From assembly GCF_003259335.1 (NCBI RefSeq), contig NZ_QLLL01000001.1, positions 1 to 64,000 on the forward strand: a stretch of DNA of 64,000 nt, given 5' to 3'. Each line of letters starts with the position of its first letter. Position 1 is the stretch's first letter. Source of the stretch: Chitinophaga skermanii. GTDB taxonomy: Bacteria > Bacteroidota > Bacteroidia > Chitinophagales > Chitinophagaceae. The notes beneath the pieces were generated by a model. It made no database searches, was not told where the DNA came from, and worked only from the letters and a program-made list of their open reading frames with translations. This document shows positions 26,287-36,143 of the stretch, piece by piece. The position numbers and the translations under genes were made by a program.

Positions 26287-26344
26287 ATTGTGTTTGAAAA
26301 TTGGGGAAATTGAACTGTTTGTTAGGTTAAATGGGGCATGCGTA

Positions 26345-26851
26345 TTAATGAAGCAATGTTGTTTCTTCGTTCGTTATATCTACAGTTGCATAACGCGCTA
26401 CTTTGTTAATGAGGAGCTCGTCCATGATGTCAACATAATTCTTATAATTCGCGTCTTTGCTTGCTTTAATCATGACCATTAATTGTGTGTCGCTGCCATG
26501 TACAGCGGCTACCGCTTCTTTTTTAGCCCGTATTACATCGCCGATTCCGAGCGTGTTTGCATAGCTGCTAAGCTTAGCTGTTTGCGGGTTATCGCCTTCG
26601 TAATACATCAGTTTATTATCGCCACCCAATAGTATTGTTAGCGACTTACTAGCCGATACTGGCATTGATGGGCCGTCTGCTGGCATAATAAGATCGAGCG
26701 TATTGGGTTTTGATAAAGTGGTGGTTAGCATGAAAAAGGTAATTAGTAAGAAACCGAGATCTACCATGGAAGTCATATCAACGCGGGTTGATAACTTCTT
26801 ACTACTTGTTCCTTTTCTGTTGCTGCTTTGTTGCATGTTCATGTCGGCCAT
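26345..26851 (-). CDS. ExbD/TolR-family biopolymer transport protein
   Basis: 168 aa. Short Ser/Lys-rich cytoplasmic start, one transmembrane helix preceded by the functional Asp in VDMTSMVDLGFLLITFFMLT (residues about 24-43), then a periplasmic domain (about 50-168). This matches ExbD, which with ExbB converts the proton gradient into force on TonB. No exbB or tonB lies next to it, and the periplasmic domain is slightly longer than in E. coli ExbD. It may partner with an ExbB elsewhere. Confidence 0.88.
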   Translation of the reverse strand: MADMNMQQSSNRKGTSSKKLSTRVDMTSMVDLGFLLITFFMLTTTLSKPNTLDLIMPADGPSMPVSASKSLTILLGGDNKLMYYEGDNPQTAKLSSYANTLGIGDVIRAKKEAVAAVHGSDTQLMVMIKASKDANYKNYVDIMDELLINKVARYATVDITNEETTLLH

Positions 26852-27032
26852 TGCATATAATTTAGGTTAAGGAGGAATTGGAGGAAGCGATGGGTACGAA
26901 ACCCATCGCTATAGAAATTACACACGCATTTTGCGTATACTATTTCGTCATCCATTGGTTGCTCAAGTACCATTAAGATGCAGGCTTCCAATTAATTCCA
27001 TACGTAATTGTTAAATAATTTTAAGCGTGATG

Positions 27033-27073
27033 GAAGAAAAAAATCCCATTAGGCAATTTTGCCTAATGGGATG
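27033..27073 (-). terminator. Terminator of the PepSY-like gene
   Basis: 12-bp stem ATCCCATTAGGC/GCCTAATGGGAT with a minus-strand T run. Confidence 0.85.
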
Positions 27074-27102
27074 CTATCAATACATATTGTATGATATATC
27101 AA

Positions 27103-27546
27103 CTATTGATAAATAAACGACAGCGTAAATCGTGTTCCTTCTGGCGTGTATAGATCTTCAATATCCTTCCTGCCATTTACAAACGATACTCTATAATATA
27201 CATCATGCAATGCAGAGTTTACTTTGATGGCGCTTTTAAAAGTATGCCCTGTATGTTGACGGTCGATCGCTACGAGTACATCTTGAGGTAGTTCTCGCAT
27301 ATTAACAGCATATTCTTCTTCCAACCATTTACCGTTTTCTTTAAAACGGGCTAGGATACGTTTATTATCATTTCTGAAAACAGCTTGCCAGGTTGTATTG
27401 GCTAGTTTTTCCCACTTGCTTGCTTTAATACCGGGATATTTTGTTTCGAAGGCTGTGGTTACCGTTTCTGGAGCTTTAGATTGCTGCGCTTGTGCGTTGA
27501 AAAGGACAAAACCACACAGTAAAATGGTACATAGAATGTGTTTCAT
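27103..27546 (-). CDS. Secreted PepSY-like (DUF2874-type) protein
   Basis: 147 aa. Signal peptide at residues 1-20 (ends NAQAQ). The mature sequence has the family pattern: FETKYPGIKASKWEKLANTTW, AVFRNDNKRILARF, then a DVLVAIDRQHTGHTF helix region. It is a distant relative of the protein at 19095-19559. Located between exbD and asnS, with its own terminator. Function unknown. Confidence 0.82.
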   Translation of the reverse strand: MKHILCTILLCGFVLFNAQAQQSKAPETVTTAFETKYPGIKASKWEKLANTTWQAVFRNDNKRILARFKENGKWLEEEYAVNMRELPQDVLVAIDRQHTGHTFKSAIKVNSALHDVYYRVSFVNGRKDIEDLYTPEGTRFTLSFIYQ

Positions 27547-27590
27547 ACTGTTAGGGTTTAAATGATGTAGGTTGTACTATGAATATACGC

Positions 27591-27631
27591 CAAAAAAAAT
27601 ACCCTGCAAGGTTAAATCCTGTGCAGGGTAA
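27591..27631 (-). terminator. Terminator of asnS
   Basis: TACCCTGCA/TGCAGGGTA stem followed on the minus strand by a run of T. Confidence 0.8.
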
Positions 27632-27665
27632 ATTTTATGTATTGTTTGGTAGTAATAAGTTACTA

Positions 27666-29102
27666 CTAGAATTCTGCGTTCTTAGGCGTACGTGGGAAAG
27701 GAATTACGTCGCGGATGTTGGTCATGCCCGTTACGAACAATACCAATCTTTCGAAACCTAAACCGAAGCCGCTATGTTCTGCAGAACCGAAACGGCGGGT
27801 ATCTAAGTACCAGTACATTTCTTCTACAGGTAAGCCTAATTCCTCCATTTTGTGAACGAGTTTATCGAGGTTTTCTTCCCTTTGAGAACCACCTACAATT
27901 TCGCCGATACCAGGGAATAAGATGTCCATTGCACGTACGGTTTTACCGTCTTCGTTCTGTTTCATATAGAACGATTTAATAGCAGCTGGATAATCGGTTA
28001 AGATCACCGGTTTTTTGAAATGTTTTTCTACAAGGTAACGTTCGTGCTCAGATTGAAGATCGGTACCCCACTCCTCTACCATGTATTGGAACTTCTTGTT
28101 TTTGTTAGGCTTGCTGTTCTTTAAGATATCGATAGCTTCAGTGTATGTAATACGCATGAAATCGTTGTTCAATACGAACTCTAATTTCTCGATCAATCCC
28201 ATTTCGCTGCGTTCTGCTTGTGGTTTTGATTTTTCTTCTTCAGCTAAGCGAGCACCGAGGAATTCCAAATCTTCGCGGTTATGTTCCAGTGCGTAACGGA
28301 TTACATACTTAATGAATTCTTCCGCAAGATTCATGTTATCTTCTAGGTTATAGAATGCCATTTCCGGTTCAATCATCCAGAACTCGGCCAAGTGGCGAGC
28401 CGTGTTGGAATTTTCAGCGCGGAAAGTAGGGCCGAAAGTATAGATTTCACCGAAAGCCATTGCGCCGGTTTCTCCTTCAAGCTGGCCAGAAACGGTTAAG
28501 TTAGTGGCTCTACCGAAGAAATCTTCTTTCCAATCTACCTTCCCTTCTTCTGTAACCGGCGGTTTTTGTGGATCGAAGGTGGTTACACGGAACATCTCAC
28601 CTGCACCTTCTGCATCTGAAGCAGTAATGATAGGTGTATGTAAGTACACGAAACCTTTGTCGTTAAAGAACTTGTGAACGGCATAAGCTAATGTGTGACG
28701 TACACGGAATACAGCGCCGAATGTATTTGTACGGAAACGTAAGTGGGCGATTTCTCGTAAAAATTCGAGGCTATGCTTTTTGGGTTGTAAGGGGTACTTT
28801 TCCGGATCGCTATCACCTAGGATTTCGATGGAAGTGGCCTGTAGCTCTACTTTCTGACCAGAACCTTGTGAAGCTACAATCGTACCAGTAGCACTAATAG
28901 CAGCACCAGTAGTAATACGTTTTAAGATAGCCGGGTCGGTATTTTCGAAATCTACAACAACTTGCAAATTATTATTAGTAGAGCCATCGTTTAAAGCTAT
29001 AAATCGGTTGCTACGAAAAGTGCGCACCCAACCTTTTACTGTTGCTGTGTATTGCACAGCATCGTCGTGCAAAACTTGCTTAATCTTCACTCTTTGGCTC
29101 AT
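27666..29102 (-). CDS. asnS: Asparaginyl-tRNA synthetase
   Basis: 478 aa, the usual AsnRS length. N-terminal OB fold (about residues 15-110; [19 protein letters not shown]) and class II core with motif 2 as [15 protein letters not shown] and motif 3 as [10 protein letters not shown] near the C-terminus. The AsnRS-type motif 2 ([13 protein letters not shown]) and the long insert (about 200-300) separate it from AspRS. It charges tRNA-Asn directly. The -7 box is at 29132-29139. Confidence 0.96.
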   Translation of the reverse strand: MSQRVKIKQVLHDDAVQYTATVKGWVRTFRSNRFIALNDGSTNNNLQVVVDFENTDPAILKRITTGAAISATGTIVASQGSGQKVELQATSIEILGDSDPEKYPLQPKKHSLEFLREIAHLRFRTNTFGAVFRVRHTLAYAVHKFFNDKGFVYLHTPIITASDAEGAGEMFRVTTFDPQKPPVTEEGKVDWKEDFFGRATNLTVSGQLEGETGAMAFGEIYTFGPTFRAENSNTARHLAEFWMIEPEMAFYNLEDNMNLAEEFIKYVIRYALEHNREDLEFLGARLAEEEKSKPQAERSEMGLIEKLEFVLNNDFMRITYTEAIDILKNSKPNKNKKFQYMVEEWGTDLQSEHERYLVEKHFKKPVILTDYPAAIKSFYMKQNEDGKTVRAMDILFPGIGEIVGGSQREENLDKLVHKMEELGLPVEEMYWYLDTRRFGSAEHSGFGLGFERLVLFVTGMTNIRDVIPFPRTPKNAEF

Positions 29103-29131
29103 AAATGATATTTTATTTTTAATAAGGACTG

Positions 29132-29139
29132 CAAAAATA
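29132..29139 (-). promoter_or_regulatory. -7 element of asnS
   Basis: TATTTTTG on the minus strand, an exact TAnnTTTG match, about 30 bp before the ATG. Confidence 0.6.
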
Positions 29140-29396
29140 GCAAACTAAAGAATATTGTGATAATGCTACTTGCATGGTATTTTAACAAATATAAGGGGGA
29201 AATGGGCAGCTTGGGTGTTTGTACTGTAAGTTTTGGCCCTCTTTTTGGGGTATAGATAGGGTAGGGAAATGGCCATTCCTTGGAAAACCCCGCGCTGTTG
29301 GGATTTACGGCGACAAGATAAGTTAACAGGCCGCGAACAAAACATTCCAAAAAAATGTTAAATTAGACACCAGCACGCCCCCAGGGTGAACATTTA

Positions 29397-29428
29397 TTTG
29401 GATAAATTCAAAACTTGTTTTAATCTTG
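29397..29428 (+). promoter_or_regulatory. Candidate promoter of rho
   Basis: TTTG (29397-29400), 20 bp, then TAATCTTG (29421-29428, one mismatch to TAnnTTTG). A start near 29435 gives a leader of about 180 nt, long enough for Rho autoregulation, though no specific structure was found. The rest of the 513-bp gap holds nothing else recognised. Confidence 0.5.
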
Positions 29429-29615
29429 TGCTTCAATCTGCCTGATCAAGTAATGTTTCTTTTGCCATCTTCATCAGCAGTCCTTAACTCAAGTGATCCC
29501 TACTTAATTTAATGACCAAACTTTTATTACTGAAGAAAAACAATTATTCATAATTGGTGGATGTTGGTATGCAGTGGTACCCGCCTCACAATACTTCTAA
29601 AATTTGACAACTCAG

Positions 29616-31316
29616 ATGATGTACGACATCTTACAACTGAACGACATGCTCGTTCCTGAACTGCACGATATTGCAGAAAAACTCGACATTCCAAACGCGA
29701 AAAAACTCGATAAGCAGGCTCTAATCTATAAGATTCTTGATAAACAAGCTGTAATGGCATCCGAAGACCACCCAGACGGAGAAGAGAAAAAAACAAGGAA
29801 ACGTAAACCCGCCCTTAAAAAAGAAGAAACCACTACTGTAGAAGAATCTGAAGATAAGCCCACCGCAAAAAGAGGACGCAAACCTGCCGCATCAAGTAAG
29901 CCCACTACTAAAGACGAAGAAACAGGAAAACCAACACCGGAAGCGCCTAAAAAACGTATACTCGATCTTGATTTAGATATTCCATCTCTTACATTCGATG
30001 ACGACGACGATATTATTCTTCCAGCATTAACAGGCGAAGAAGAAGAAGTGATCGAAGAAGAAGATGAACCAATCGTTACTTTAGAAGAAGAGGAAGAAGA
30101 GGATGACGATGATGATTTTGTAACGATCGACGAACCGGCTGCAGCACCGCAACCGCAACGCCAAAAATTCGGTAAAAAAGAACCACTATTCAATATCGAA
30201 TTCGATGGTGTTATCGTAAGTGAAGGCGTATTAGAAATGATGCCTGATGGCTATGGTTTCTTACGTTCTTCCGACTACAATTACTTAAGTTCCCCCGACG
30301 ATATTTATGTATCTCCTTCTCAAATTAAACTCTTCGGTTTAAAAACCGGTGATACAGTGAAAGGCGCTGTACGCCCACCAAAAGAAGGTGAAAAATATTT
30401 CGCATTGTTGAAGGTTGAAACCATCAACGGCAAAAAACCGGAAGAAGTACGCGATCGCGTTCCTTTCGACTACTTAACTCCTCTTTTCCCATTCGAGAAA
30501 TTCACACTTACCACTACCTCTAATAACTACTCTACGCGTATCATGGATATGTTTACGCCGATTGGTAAAGGCCAACGTGGTTTGATCGTGGCACAACCGA
30601 AAGTAGGTAAAACAATGTTGTTGAAAGAAGTAGCTAACGCTATTGCTACCAATCACCCAGAAGTTTACTTGATGGTTGTATTGATCGATGAACGTCCAGA
30701 AGAGGTAACAGATATGGAACGTTCTGTAAAAGCAGAAGTCATTGCTTCTACTTTCGACGAACCAGCTGAAAAACACGTAAAAGTTTCTGCTATTGCTTTA
30801 CAAAAAGCTAAACGCTTAGTAGAGTGTGGACACGATGTAGTGATCCTCCTCGATTCTATCACCCGTTTAGCACGCGCGCACAATACTGTTGCGCCTGCAT
30901 CTGGTAAAGTATTAAGTGGTGGTGTGGAAGCAAACGCTATGCAAAAACCTAAGCAATTCTTCGGTGCTGCGCGTAAAATCGAAAACGGTGGTTCATTAAC
31001 CATCCTCGCTACAGCATTGATCGATACTGGTTCTAAAATGGACGAGGTGATCTTCGAAGAATTTAAAGGTACAGGTAACATGGAACTTCAATTGGATCGC
31101 CGCTTAGCGAACCGTCGTATCTTCCCTGCTATCGATGTTACGGCTTCTTCTACCCGTAGAGATGATTTGTTGTTGGATAAAGAAGTGTTAGCTCGCTTAC
31201 ATATCTTACGCAATCACTTAGCAGATATGAATACAGAAGAATCAATGAACTTTATGTTACAACACATGCGTGGCACGCGTTCTAACGAAGAGTTCTTGAC
31301 TACAATGAATCGATAA
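29616..31316 (+). CDS. rho: Transcription termination factor Rho with an acidic N-terminal insert
   Basis: 566 aa, longer than the roughly 420 aa of E. coli Rho. Rho_N (about residues 1-45, [15 protein letters not shown]), then a low-complexity insert (about 50-190) that is first Lys/Pro/Thr-rich and then strongly acidic with runs of Asp and Glu. The Rho RNA-binding domain follows ([17 protein letters not shown]), then the RecA-type ATPase with Walker A QPKVGKT, Walker [10 protein letters not shown] and the R-loop [17 protein letters not shown]. It ends transcription by translocating on RNA. An in-frame TTG at 29604 exists; ATG at 29616 or 29619 is preferred. Confidence 0.96.
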   Translation: MMYDILQLNDMLVPELHDIAEKLDIPNAKKLDKQALIYKILDKQAVMASEDHPDGEEKKTRKRKPALKKEETTTVEESEDKPTAKRGRKPAASSKPTTKDEETGKPTPEAPKKRILDLDLDIPSLTFDDDDDIILPALTGEEEEVIEEEDEPIVTLEEEEEEDDDDDFVTIDEPAAAPQPQRQKFGKKEPLFNIEFDGVIVSEGVLEMMPDGYGFLRSSDYNYLSSPDDIYVSPSQIKLFGLKTGDTVKGAVRPPKEGEKYFALLKVETINGKKPEEVRDRVPFDYLTPLFPFEKFTLTTTSNNYSTRIMDMFTPIGKGQRGLIVAQPKVGKTMLLKEVANAIATNHPEVYLMVVLIDERPEEVTDMERSVKAEVIASTFDEPAEKHVKVSAIALQKAKRLVECGHDVVILLDSITRLARAHNTVAPASGKVLSGGVEANAMQKPKQFFGAARKIENGGSLTILATALIDTGSKMDEVIFEEFKGTGNMELQLDRRLANRRIFPAIDVTASSTRRDDLLLDKEVLARLHILRNHLADMNTEESMNFMLQHMRGTRSNEEFLTTMNR

Positions 31317-31340
31317 TCGAATTAATTGATATATCAAACA

Positions 31341-31372
31341 AAAAGCCTTTCCCATGCGGGGAAGGCTTTTTT
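31341..31372 (+). terminator. Terminator of rho
   Basis: 13-bp stem AAAAGCCTTTCCC/GGGGAAGGCTTTT with T6. Confidence 0.85.
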
Positions 31373-31395
31373 GCTTTCAAGATATGAGATGATAA

Positions 31396-31430
31396 AATAA
31401 AAAAGAGGACGGTTTGAATCGTCCTCTTTC
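31396..31430 (-). terminator. Terminator of the small lipoprotein gene
   Basis: AAAGAGGACG/CGTCCTCTTT stem, minus-strand T run, 9 bp past the stop. Confidence 0.8.
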
Positions 31431-31438
31431 GATATGTT

Positions 31439-31621
31439 TTAATAGTGTTTTTTCTGTTGCCCGGGGGCATATGGTTTGGCTGATTTAGAGCCGGTTCTTT
31501 TCTTCATTTGGCCGGGAGGTACCTTCCCACTATTGCCCCGCGTTTCGTATGTGTGTACACAACTACTTAATGTAAATGTTGTAAACGATATGGCTAATAT
31601 AGCAAGGAGTAGCTTTTTCAT
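31439..31621 (-). CDS. Small basic lipoprotein (60 aa)
   Basis: The open frame reaches back to 31816, but the signal MKKLLLAILAISFTTFTLSSC begins at the ATG at 31621. Lipobox LSSC, then a 38-residue basic tail containing PPGQMKKRTGSKSAKPYAPGQ. Small PPGQ..K lipoproteins of this type are common in Bacteroidota and are sometimes labelled quinol oxidase subunit 4, a name without functional proof. It starts 38 bp after the TetR gene's stop, so it is probably the second gene of that operon. Confidence 0.8.
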   Translation of the reverse strand: MKKLLLAILAISFTTFTLSSCVHTYETRGNSGKVPPGQMKKRTGSKSAKPYAPGQQKKHY

Positions 31622-31659
31622 TGAGTTGAAGGATTGGTTCACATCATATAAAGCGAATG

Positions 31660-32268
31660 TTATGCCAATCCTCTGAAAAAGATAGTCATTACATCGCGTT
31701 CCATCTCCATATAGGTGTGTAATAATTCGCGGTCTTGTAGGTCGAATCCCGGCGTTTGGCGTTTGCACCAAACCACCCAAAAGCCAAACATTACGTTCGC
31801 CAGTAATTGGGCGCATCTTTCAGGATCTTGGGTTTTAGAAATAGTGCCCAGTTCTACGCCACGTTTAATCCAGGTACTTAAGAAGCATACTTCAGCTTTT
31901 TCTACCATATCACTCACCTGGCGCATAATAGCAGAAGGCTTTTCATGTATCCATTCGTGGATGCCAAATAAGAAATGATAATCGAAGAGTACTTTTTCTT
32001 TGGAAGAAATATAGGCTTCCATAATTTCTTCCATCGATTCTGATACAGCCGCAATGCGTATCACATCTTCAAAACTCTTATTCACAATACCTTTAATAGC
32101 AGCTACGTAAATATGATCTTTGTCGGGGAAATAATAATATAATGAGCCTTTAGAAATCTCGAGGTCTTTCGCGATTTCTTCCATCGTAGTTTTGGCCATG
32201 CCGTAACGTTTAAAACGTTTGAGTGCTGCCTCTAAGATGAGTTGCCTTTTCTGGTCTTGCTCAGCCAT
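31660..32268 (-). CDS. TetR-family transcriptional regulator
   Basis: 202 aa. The HTH lies at about residues 10-55 (AALKRFKRYGMAKTTMEEIAKDL, then SKGSLYYYFPDKDHIY), with an all-helical ligand domain after it. Translation is placed at MAEQDQKRQ (ATG at 32268); the frame is open to 32316. The small lipoprotein gene follows in the same direction. Ligand and targets are unknown. Confidence 0.92.
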   Translation of the reverse strand: MAEQDQKRQLILEAALKRFKRYGMAKTTMEEIAKDLEISKGSLYYYFPDKDHIYVAAIKGIVNKSFEDVIRIAAVSESMEEIMEAYISSKEKVLFDYHFLFGIHEWIHEKPSAIMRQVSDMVEKAEVCFLSTWIKRGVELGTISKTQDPERCAQLLANVMFGFWVVWCKRQTPGFDLQDRELLHTYMEMERDVMTIFFRGLA

Positions 32269-32372
32269 ACAGTGTATAAAGTTTGTGTAGCGTTTGTGTT
32301 GATCTAAAAAGATCAAACGTGATCAATTGATTTATCCGCAAATATGAGATTTATAAACGGTGTTTAAAAGTA

Positions 32373-33116
32373 CTACTTCCAAATGGCTATCAACTCTTTT
32401 TTTCGACGTTCTGTTACTTCCAATTTGCTGCCTCCTCTTAATTGTACTTGGTTGCTCACTTGGTCGAGCTTTTCAATATGTGCCAATTGTACCATTTGCA
32501 CGTTATTTACCTGGTAAAAGCGTAAAGGTGCAAATAACTCGGCATAATAACGGAAACTCCGAGCTGCAGGTACCTGGGTACCATTGCTTAAATGAAACAC
32601 TGTACGATCCGATTGACTTTCAAAATAGTCTATTTCGTTAATTCGGATGCTTGTTTCAGTGCCGGAGTCTTGTGGTATAACGAGTAACTTAGCAAAATGA
32701 TCATTTGGGTCGAAGTTTTTTAGTAGTATATCGTAACGGGTTTTGGATACACCCCGGTCTATTCTTTGCACAATGGTATCTACAGCTTGCAAAAGACTTT
32801 CTTTATCAATGGGTTTCAAAATCAGCTCCACTTCACTAAAACGAATAGCATGCAAAAACCTTTTTTCAAATGCCGTAACAAATACTGCTTCGAAAGAACC
32901 ATCATACGCACCGGCAAGAACGTCGAATCCCGTACCGTCAGGCATTTCTAAATCGAGGAATACAAGTTGTGGCTGATGCGCTTTTATTTGTGCAATACCC
33001 TCCTTGCAGTTAGCCGCAACGGCCACTGCTGTAACACCGGGACAATATTTTTCTAACATCAAAGAGATAATGTCCCTACTATTTCTCTCATCGTCGATGA
33101 TAATCGCTTTTATCAT
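32373..33116 (-). CDS. LytTR-family response regulator
   Basis: 247 aa. Receiver domain at about residues 1-120 with acidic pocket DDE (9-10), phospho-acceptor Asp55 in FLDLEMPDG, Thr81 and Lys101 (KP). LytTR DNA-binding domain at about 140-245 (INEIDYFESQSDRTVFHLSNG, QVNNVQMVQLAHIEKL). It lies 30 bp after the sensor kinase gene and is surely its partner. Target genes are not identifiable from this window. Confidence 0.94.
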   Translation of the reverse strand: MIKAIIIDDERNSRDIISLMLEKYCPGVTAVAVAANCKEGIAQIKAHQPQLVFLDLEMPDGTGFDVLAGAYDGSFEAVFVTAFEKRFLHAIRFSEVELILKPIDKESLLQAVDTIVQRIDRGVSKTRYDILLKNFDPNDHFAKLLVIPQDSGTETSIRINEIDYFESQSDRTVFHLSNGTQVPAARSFRYYAELFAPLRFYQVNNVQMVQLAHIEKLDQVSNQVQLRGGSKLEVTERRKKELIAIWK

Positions 33117-33146
33117 GGGATCTAACTAAACCGTTCGAATGTAAAA

Positions 33147-35222
33147 TTATAATTGTGGAATCAAAATCCTAACAACTGTGCCGCTCATTGGATGAGATTG
33201 AGCACTTTTATCAATGATTTCGATCTGTATGTCTGTATTGTACATTTTATTCAGCAATTCCGCCCTGTTCAAACTAATCTCCATACCACTCGACTGGTGG
33301 CCTGTATGCATCGTGCGTAATGCCTTTGTACGTTGAATGCCAATACCATTATCTTCTATAATACACTCCAACATATCGGGAGCTACCATGTTGAAATGGA
33401 TATTGAGCTGGCCGGGTTGATGATACTCGTTGGTCATGCCATGTTTTACAGCGTTTTCCACATAAGGTTGTAATAACATTGCGGGTACTTCCAACTCAGC
33501 CGCATTAATTTGTTGGTCGATAATGATGCTGAAATCCATTTTGTTTTCAAAACGCATCTTCTCTAAACCCAAATACGTATTGAGATAGGTAATTTCATCT
33601 GATAAAGTGATGAAGTTACGACGAGAAAAATCGAGTGTTTTACGAATCAAGTATGAAAAGTCGGACAGGTACTTTTGTGCATATTCATAGTCGCGTTGCA
33701 TAACAAACAACTGGATACTATTTAAGCAGTTGAATATGAAATGCGGGTTGATTTGCGCCCTGATTGCCTTTAGCTCAATTTCCGACACTTTTTTACCATA
33801 TTCTATGTCCAATTGTAGCTTGCGTTGTTCCTCGAGTTCTTGTTTACGACGAAGGATTTCGGTTGTTTGTTCTTTAACCAGTTCTTCTAATTGTTCATTC
33901 AGCTTGCGTTGCAGGGCCTTATTCTTATTCAATTGGCGAATCAGCATTTCTTGGGTCTTCGTTTTCTCGAGGTGAATTACTTTATGGCGGTAACTCAATC
34001 CTGCCGCAAAGAACAACATTTGCAATAATACCCCAACAGTGAGGAATAATGGTTGCGGTGCTAATTCAGGCAAAGCAACCACGCCTACTTCACTAAAGCT
34101 CTTAAAAAAGCAAATTAAAGATACCAAGTAAGGCCAAATAGAACCATACAGGAAGAAGCGAACTAATGGATGATGCTTCACACGTTTGGCCAACGCTATT
34201 AACACAATGGTAAGCGGGAATAGCACACCAAAATATGTATAGGTAAAAATCTTTGCTACCACTTCAAATTGTTCGAAATAAATAGCACAGATAGAAACTA
34301 CTACAAGTGCCCCAATGAGGTAAGAGAAATACTTGAAAGTCTTTTCCATAGCTGGCCATCGTTCGCGGAGACCGAGAAATTTCATCCCAAAAAGTAAGTA
34401 CATCAAGTAAAAACAGAAGAGTAAAGCCGGTACATCTCCATAGTACTTCAACATCGGCCAACGATGGAAGAACGAAAGTTGGTAAGGCTTAAATTCAATC
34501 CGGAATGCGAATAACACCACTAAACCGAGTAAGAATACGGCATAGTACAAGCTCGAATTGTCTGGTAGTTGTGTGTAATTAATCACGGTAATGCAAAGCA
34601 AAACGAACAACATTCCCAGCATAAAATTGAAAACAACAGCATCGCAGGCGTATTCTGCACTTACCACATTGCGGTATTGTTCGTAATGTAGCCTGTCGTA
34701 AAGTACCGGCATCATGGGGTTTTCGCGGTAGAAAGTATTTTGAATTTGCAGGTAATAGGTTTTTGTTTCACCTGCCTTTAAATAAATGGGGAAAGCAAAC
34801 CTGTCCCATCTATCCACGCCGCCTTTATCGACCATCATACCAGCTTTTCCTAGTAATTGTATTTGCTGGTTAGGTAATTGTTGGTACCAGTTCATTTTAT
34901 CGTGCCAACCGGTGAAGAACAGCAAAGGGCCATTACTGTGGCTAGTATTGTGAATAATAATTTTGAACCAGTAATATTTACGTTGATGGATTTGTTTCTT
35001 GTGGGTATGGAATATGTTAGCTTGTTGCTTGAAAGGGTGGTTAAGGATGAATTGAGGTTCGATATTATAACTTGCATCTACTAATACCCCGATATGTGAA
35101 CGAATATCTGTTTCGGCAAGGGGCGCAGCAAGGTTGATATGCAAAGTGTCTTGTGCATACAAGGGCCTGGCATAGGGAATGCAAGTAAGAATAAATAGAA
35201 AGAATACTAAAGTACGATTCAC
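33147..35222 (-). CDS. LytS-type sensor histidine kinase with 7TMR-DISM sensor
   Basis: 691 aa. Signal peptide (about 1-23), a periplasmic beta-sandwich domain (7TMR-DISM extracellular type 2, about 25-185; HNTSHSNGPLLFF, WDRFAFPIYLKAGETKTYYLQ), seven transmembrane helices (about 195-405), a coiled coil (about 415-475), then a His_kinase domain with INPHFIFNCLNSIQ, where the His is the predicted phosphorylated residue, and an HATPase (AVKHGMTNEY, IIEDNGIG). Cognate to the LytTR regulator. Carbohydrate or cell-surface ligands are typical for the sensor class; the ligand here is unknown. Confidence 0.94.
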   Translation of the reverse strand: MNRTLVFFLFILTCIPYARPLYAQDTLHINLAAPLAETDIRSHIGVLVDASYNIEPQFILNHPFKQQANIFHTHKKQIHQRKYYWFKIIIHNTSHSNGPLLFFTGWHDKMNWYQQLPNQQIQLLGKAGMMVDKGGVDRWDRFAFPIYLKAGETKTYYLQIQNTFYRENPMMPVLYDRLHYEQYRNVVSAEYACDAVVFNFMLGMLFVLLCITVINYTQLPDNSSLYYAVFLLGLVVLFAFRIEFKPYQLSFFHRWPMLKYYGDVPALLFCFYLMYLLFGMKFLGLRERWPAMEKTFKYFSYLIGALVVVSICAIYFEQFEVVAKIFTYTYFGVLFPLTIVLIALAKRVKHHPLVRFFLYGSIWPYLVSLICFFKSFSEVGVVALPELAPQPLFLTVGVLLQMLFFAAGLSYRHKVIHLEKTKTQEMLIRQLNKNKALQRKLNEQLEELVKEQTTEILRRKQELEEQRKLQLDIEYGKKVSEIELKAIRAQINPHFIFNCLNSIQLFVMQRDYEYAQKYLSDFSYLIRKTLDFSRRNFITLSDEITYLNTYLGLEKMRFENKMDFSIIIDQQINAAELEVPAMLLQPYVENAVKHGMTNEYHQPGQLNIHFNMVAPDMLECIIEDNGIGIQRTKALRTMHTGHQSSGMEISLNRAELLNKMYNTDIQIEIIDKSAQSHPMSGTVVRILIPQL

Positions 35223-35241
35223 AAATCGGTGTTAAGGATAA

Positions 35242-35472
35242 TTACAACAAATTGTCGATCTCCTTAGCCAACGCCCGGTCTTTACTCGTAATCACATCAC
35301 CCGCATCGTGCGTGGAAAGGTTTATTTCAACTGTATTATAAATGTTTGTCCAATTGGGATGATGGTCCATTTTTTCTGCTACTAGTGCTACTCGGCACAT
35401 GAACCCAAAGGCTTCATTGAAGTCTTTAAACTTGAATGAGCGATGGAGCTGATTATTGACTTCTTGCCACAT
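35242..35472 (-). CDS. Pterin-4a-carbinolamine dehydratase
   Basis: 76 aa, slightly shorter than usual (about 95-110), lacking some N-terminal residues. The active-site motif is present: [26 protein letters not shown], read as the E-[KR]-x-x-H-H-P-x-x plus later His-Asp. The enzyme regenerates tetrahydrobiopterin used by aromatic amino-acid hydroxylases such as phenylalanine hydroxylase. It precedes the kinase gene by 19 bp on the same strand, so co-transcription is possible but probably incidental. Confidence 0.88.
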   Translation of the reverse strand: MWQEVNNQLHRSFKFKDFNEAFGFMCRVALVAEKMDHHPNWTNIYNTVEINLSTHDAGDVITSKDRALAKEIDNLL

Positions 35473-35580
35473 GGGTAGAAAGTTTTTGGGATGAAAAAAA
35501 TGGATATCGAAGGCTGCTACTGTGTAAATAATGTTGGTTGACTGTGTCTTATGCTCAAACGCCTTTTAGATCCTTTATGG

Positions 35581-36138
35581 TTAAAATATTAAATTCATTT
35601 TATGCTTTAACTCTTTCGTTTCCACGATGGTCACTAGTTGAATCAACCCTAATTTTCGAAGTTGGTCCACCAGTTTAATAATATCTGATTTTTGGTAATA
35701 GTTGCCTTTTACCAACCAGAGGTAATCGATATTCTTCAAATCAGGTAGCAAAAACTCTGCCTGGCAATGATTATTATAAAAGTAATGCGATACCGACTTC
35801 GTATGCTCCTGGAATTCGTACACGGTGAAGAAGAATTGGCGGTTATTTTTCGCCAAGTTCACCTCTAACGAATTATTGACCCTGAAATTATATCCCAATT
35901 CGCGGTTAATTTGCCACACTAGTTGGAAATCGCGCGCGCTGGAAACTAATCCCACTAAATAAGTAGCATCGAAAAAATCTTCTACCAGTTGATCCTGGTC
36001 GAGTTTCAGCTTTAATACCGACATATACGGAGATTGAGGATAAATACTATCGTACTGCTGAGTGTACTGGTTACCGCTTGTCGATGTATACTTAACTACC
36101 TTTAATTGATGTTCACCTGCAATTCCTTTGTCTTTCAT
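35581..36138 (-). CDS. IPExxxVDY family protein
   Basis: 185 aa as drawn. The family core starts at MSVLKLKLDQDQL (about residue 39; ATG at 36024) and shows YLVGLVSSARDFQLVWQINRELG and the naming motif in the variant form LPDLKNIDYLW near residue 140. The first 38 residues are not family-like, so either start is possible. Bacteroidota-specific, function unknown. It ends a probable operon beginning with trmB. Confidence 0.82.
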   Translation of the reverse strand: MKDKGIAGEHQLKVVKYTSTSGNQYTQQYDSIYPQSPYMSVLKLKLDQDQLVEDFFDATYLVGLVSSARDFQLVWQINRELGYNFRVNNSLEVNLAKNNRQFFFTVYEFQEHTKSVSHYFYNNHCQAEFLLPDLKNIDYLWLVKGNYYQKSDIIKLVDQLRKLGLIQLVTIVETKELKHKMNLIF

Positions 36139-36143
36139 TGAAA

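Noticed and set aside
29726..30193. Minus-strand 155-aa ORF inside rho
   Set aside because: Ser-rich shadow of the acidic rho insert; no start or promoter signals and no domain.
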